Origin: JBEGHD01 sp049334165
Lineage (GTDB): Bacteria > Bacteroidota > Bacteroidia > Flavobacteriales_D > Sanyastnellaceae
Length of the DNA stretch: 64,000 bases
Assembly: GCA_049334165.1 (NCBI GenBank)
Contig: JBEGHD010000017.1
Reading direction: 5' to 3' (one strand)
Made by a program: the position numbers and the translations under genes. Positions 61,202 to 64,000 of the stretch are shown piece after piece. How positions within the stretch are numbered: position 1 is the first letter of the stretch; the number at the start of each line of letters is the position of its first letter. The notes under the pieces were generated by a model. The model made no database searches. It was not told the DNA's origin and was given only the letters and a program-made list of their open reading frames with translations.

Positions 61202-62596
61202 ATGAGTAGACGACCGATTGACCGGTTGATAAAGCCGATAAGGCTTTTGATGAAAAGCAGTTATTCTATTGGTGTCATCCTTTTTTCCTGTGCGGTGCTG
61301 GCACTTATTGTTGCCAACTCTCCCTGGAGCCACTACTACTTTGAGCTTTGGGAAACACACGTAGTGTTGGGTCCTGAGGGGCACGGTATCAACAAAACTC
61401 TGCATGAGTGGATCAACGATGGCTTGATGTCGGTGTTCTTTTTCCTCATCGGGCTTGAGATAAAGCGCGAGGTGATGGTCGGAAAGCTGTCTACTTTTCG
61501 CCAGGCTGTGCTTCCCATGGGAGCAGCACTTGGCGGGATGATCATTCCGGCCGGACTTTACTTCGTTTTTAATAGTGAGCCGCCAAATGCCGATGGTTGG
61601 GGAATCCCTATGGCTACAGATATCGCATTTTCTTTAGGGCTTCTAGCGGTTGTTAGGTCGAGAGTTCCTCTAGCCGCAAAAGTGTTTCTAACTGCTCTGG
61701 CCATCGTGGATGACCTTGGTGCAGTACTCGTAATTTCGATTTTCTATACCTCGGACTTTTCCCTGCTAAACCTGACTTTAGGACTCGGTTTTCTAACACT
61801 GATGCTTATCGGTAACGCACTGAGAATTAGAAGTGCCTGGTTTTACGGATTGCTCGGTGGAGTAGGAGTGTGGGTGGCCTTTCTCTTTTCTGGAGTTCAC
61901 GCCACCATCGCGGGTGTTTTGGCTGCGTTTACCATTCCCGCTCGTCCGATGCTCAACCGGGAAGAATATCTCGAAAAGCTCAACTATCTGCGCTTTAAAC
62001 TCGAGCAAAGTAAGGCTGTGAAAGGCCCAATGCACTCGCCAAATCAGGTGAGCCTTATCGAACAGGTGAAGAGGGTGAGCGACCAGGCACAGACTCCACT
62101 TCAGATGCTGGAGTATACCATGCACGATCTGGTCTACTTTTTAATTCTGCCCATCTTCGCCTTTAGTAATGCCGGAATCGAAATTTCCGGTAATGTGGGC
62201 GAGCTCATTCTGAATCCAATTTGTCTGGGTGTATTCTTCGGTCTGCTGATCGGTAAACCAGTCGGGATCGTGTTTTTCACGAAGATTCTCAGTTGGCTGG
62301 GTGTTGGTCAGCTTGCCCCTGGAGTGAAATGGCGCCATATCTACGGATTAGGATTTCTTGCCGGTATCGGTTTCACGATGTCGCTGTTCATCGCCAACCT
62401 TGCGTTTGTAGGTAATCCAGTTAAAATTGATGCCGCCAAAATCGGGATCTTGCTTTCTGCTATCGTGGCCAGTATCATCGGCCTGGGAATTTTGTTCTCT
62501 GACAAAACCATGGCTAAGGAAGAAGGTGAGGAAGAGGAAGAAAGAGATGTGGACGACATGTCCGATGAGGAGTTAAAAAGCTCTGGCGCTCACTGA
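61202..62596 (+). CDS. nhaA: Na+/H+ antiporter NhaA
   Basis: Exchanges external protons for internal sodium in the inner membrane, for salt and pH balance. The paired ion-binding aspartates sit in 'ALAIVDDLGAVLVIS' (near 170), after 'MATDIAFSLGLLAV'. 'FSNAGIEI' and 'GFLAGIGFTMSLFIANLAF' are the other core signatures. About eleven or twelve membrane segments. The 464 residues exceed E. coli NhaA (388), the difference being a longer loop and an acidic C-terminal tail (EEGEEEEERDVDDMS). Its 3' end overlaps that of the convergent kinase gene by 7 bases. Confidence 0.96.
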   Translation: MSRRPIDRLIKPIRLLMKSSYSIGVILFSCAVLALIVANSPWSHYYFELWETHVVLGPEGHGINKTLHEWINDGLMSVFFFLIGLEIKREVMVGKLSTFRQAVLPMGAALGGMIIPAGLYFVFNSEPPNADGWGIPMATDIAFSLGLLAVVRSRVPLAAKVFLTALAIVDDLGAVLVISIFYTSDFSLLNLTLGLGFLTLMLIGNALRIRSAWFYGLLGGVGVWVAFLFSGVHATIAGVLAAFTIPARPMLNREEYLEKLNYLRFKLEQSKAVKGPMHSPNQVSLIEQVKRVSDQAQTPLQMLEYTMHDLVYFLILPIFAFSNAGIEISGNVGELILNPICLGVFFGLLIGKPVGIVFFTKILSWLGVGQLAPGVKWRHIYGLGFLAGIGFTMSLFIANLAFVGNPVKIDAAKIGILLSAIVASIIGLGILFSDKTMAKEEGEEEEERDVDDMSDEELKSSGAH

Positions 62597-63990
62597 TCAC
62601 TGTTTTGCAAGACGGGCAGAGAAAATGAGAAGCTCGTGCCCTTGTTGAGCTCACTCTTCACATGAAATTCGGACTCGTGGAGCTCCAGAATGTTTTTGAC
62701 AATGGCCAGTCCAAGGCCGGCTCCCTGTTTTTTCTCAGTTCCCTGATGAAATCGGTTAAAAATATGTGGCAGGTCTTCTTTGGCAATCCCTTTTCCGGTG
62801 TCGCTCACTGTGATCCAAACAAGTTCGCCTTGATGTTTGGCACTGACTTCAATCTGGTCGCCTTCTTCACAAAATTTGATTGAGTTGCTAATCAGGTTTT
62901 GAAAAACTCGATCGATCAAAGCAATGTCGGCTTTCACCTGTGGTAGGTCTACTGGGATTTTTGCCTCAAGTCTAAGTTTCTTTTCGCCAGCTGTGATTTT
63001 GAAATTATTCAGAATGTCATGAATCAGCTCACCAACATTCAGAGGCTCGGCTTCAAGTTTTCTTTCCTGAGCTTCCAGTTTTGAAAGTTCAAAAAGCTCC
63101 TCTACCAGATTCTTGAGCTTCTCTGTGTTGTTCAACGAAGTGCGCAAATATTTTGTGAATCGCTCGCTGTCAAGGTCGTCTTTCTTGAGAAGCAACGTTT
63201 CGATGTAGCCGTGAATAGAAGCCAGGGGCGTTCTAAGGTCGTGAGAGACATTTGCGATCAGCTCGCGCCTCAATGCTTCTACTTCATCTCTCTGTTCAGA
63301 AATCTTTCGTTGTTTGACGAACAAGCTCCTCACATTTACGATCATTACGATAGAAATGAGAATAATCACAATGAGCGAGATCCCGATATTCCACCAGATT
63401 TGATCTCTCGATCGGGCGATGTAGTTGTCGAATCGCTCGTCAACTTGCAGAGCTCCGGTGATTTTTCCGTCCTCAGTTTTTAGTGGAACAAATGCCGAGA
63501 GCCAAACGCCATTTTCATCTTCATAGGGCGGGAGCACCCCACCAGTTTCGTACTGTTCGAGAAGTCGGTCAGGGAAATTTCTGTACTCGTGTTTCCAGTA
63601 GGGGTATTCCGCAGAAGTAACGGCCAGGCAAAATTTGTGTCTCGAGCTATCGTAGATCATGGTGTAAATTGGCGATTCCAACTCGTTAACCTCTTGAGCC
63701 TTTTTGAGCTTCTTGTGCATGGCGAAGTAGAGGCTGTCCGATGTGGTGGACTCCAAATCATCTTTTTTCTCATATCTATTGAGAAGTGTGAGGTGATCCT
63801 TAGCATCAATTTGCATGGCCAGCGTTGATGCAATGCCCTTGAGCTTGGTGAGCTCTTTTTCTTCGAAAATGGAGATCTGCGTGTAGTAATTATTGACAGT
63901 AATGAAAGTGGCGATCACAATGACTGCGATGAGCGTGAAGGCCATCACCCTGCGATAAGAATCTGTCAATTTCCACCTAATTCTGGACAT
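62590..63990 (-). CDS. Membrane sensor histidine kinase
   Basis: 466 residues: membrane helix (about 14-34), periplasmic sensor of about 160 residues, second helix (about 200-222), a coiled-coil linker, HisKA domain with the phospho-accepting His in 'VSHDLRTPLASIHGYIE' (near 250), and an HATPase domain with N box 'NLISNSIKF', G1 'DTGKGI', F box 'FNRFHQG' and G2 'GAGLGLAIVKNI'. No clear HAMP domain was seen. The partner response regulator is not in the window and is probably just upstream, beyond 64 kb. Confidence 0.94.
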   Translation of the reverse strand: MSRIRWKLTDSYRRVMAFTLIAVIVIATFITVNNYYTQISIFEEKELTKLKGIASTLAMQIDAKDHLTLLNRYEKKDDLESTTSDSLYFAMHKKLKKAQEVNELESPIYTMIYDSSRHKFCLAVTSAEYPYWKHEYRNFPDRLLEQYETGGVLPPYEDENGVWLSAFVPLKTEDGKITGALQVDERFDNYIARSRDQIWWNIGISLIVIILISIVMIVNVRSLFVKQRKISEQRDEVEALRRELIANVSHDLRTPLASIHGYIETLLLKKDDLDSERFTKYLRTSLNNTEKLKNLVEELFELSKLEAQERKLEAEPLNVGELIHDILNNFKITAGEKKLRLEAKIPVDLPQVKADIALIDRVFQNLISNSIKFCEEGDQIEVSAKHQGELVWITVSDTGKGIAKEDLPHIFNRFHQGTEKKQGAGLGLAIVKNILELHESEFHVKSELNKGTSFSFSLPVLQNSDQ

Positions 63991-64000
63991 GGGTCTAAAT

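Overview
The window looks like chromosomal DNA of a Bacteroidota bacterium, most likely a marine Flavobacteriales (a Cryomorphaceae-, Schleiferiaceae- or Crocinitomicaceae-like lineage; this level is inference). Reasons: at least six large secreted proteins end in type IX secretion (T9SS) sorting domains of both type A and type B; the best promoters have the Bacteroidota form (TTTG, about 19-21 bp, TAnnTTTG), clearest before trxA and dnaN; the replicative polymerase DnaE carries an N-terminal DnaQ-like exonuclease; ribosome binding sites are weak or absent.

Layout. 0-2.4 kb: 3' end of a T9SS surface protein built of cysteine-bearing Ig/HYR-like repeats. 2.5-15 kb: core genes: priA, a pentein-family guanidino enzyme translationally coupled to a threonine-synthase-like PLP enzyme, dnaN, a rhomboid protease, a nucleoside phosphorylase, a SirB1-type protein, a lipoprotein, a coupled sugar-transferase/aminotransferase pair and a pterin carbinolamine dehydratase. 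15.4-20.6 kb: a low-GC accessory stretch of small secreted or membrane proteins, a truncated ATPase, recurring short C-terminal coding tails, palindromic repeats and a possible structured RNA. 20.7-34 kb: an M16 peptidase pair (one inactive, one active), hutH, a DUF892 ferritin-like protein, msrA, a MacAB-like exporter with two permeases, an ICMT-like membrane methyltransferase and a Nudix hydrolase. 34.3-41 kb: dnaE, trxA, a DUF58 protein, tRNA-Asp and an ankyrin protein. 41-61 kb: a surface-protein island (two sister type-B cargos, a lectin-containing type-A cargo, a TPR/LuxR-like membrane regulator, a PNGase F-like enzyme and a 2035-residue repeat protein). 61-64 kb: nhaA and a sensor histidine kinase.

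How it fits together. The housekeeping genes are scattered single units or short operons, as is usual in this phylum. The T9SS cargos suggest a surface-attached, glycan- or polymer-degrading lifestyle. Several families of short palindromic repeats (a REP-like TCGAGCGGAGTCGA family, a GCGCGAGCT-type family and a hairpin series before dnaE) sit between genes. The region most worth following up is 16.2-20.5 kb. Its layout (a short C-terminal tail whose stop overlaps the start of a small membrane or secreted protein, repeated with palindromes between) looks like leftover polymorphic-toxin tail/immunity cassettes with no toxin body in the window. No CRISPR array, intact insertion sequence, rRNA or prophage was seen.
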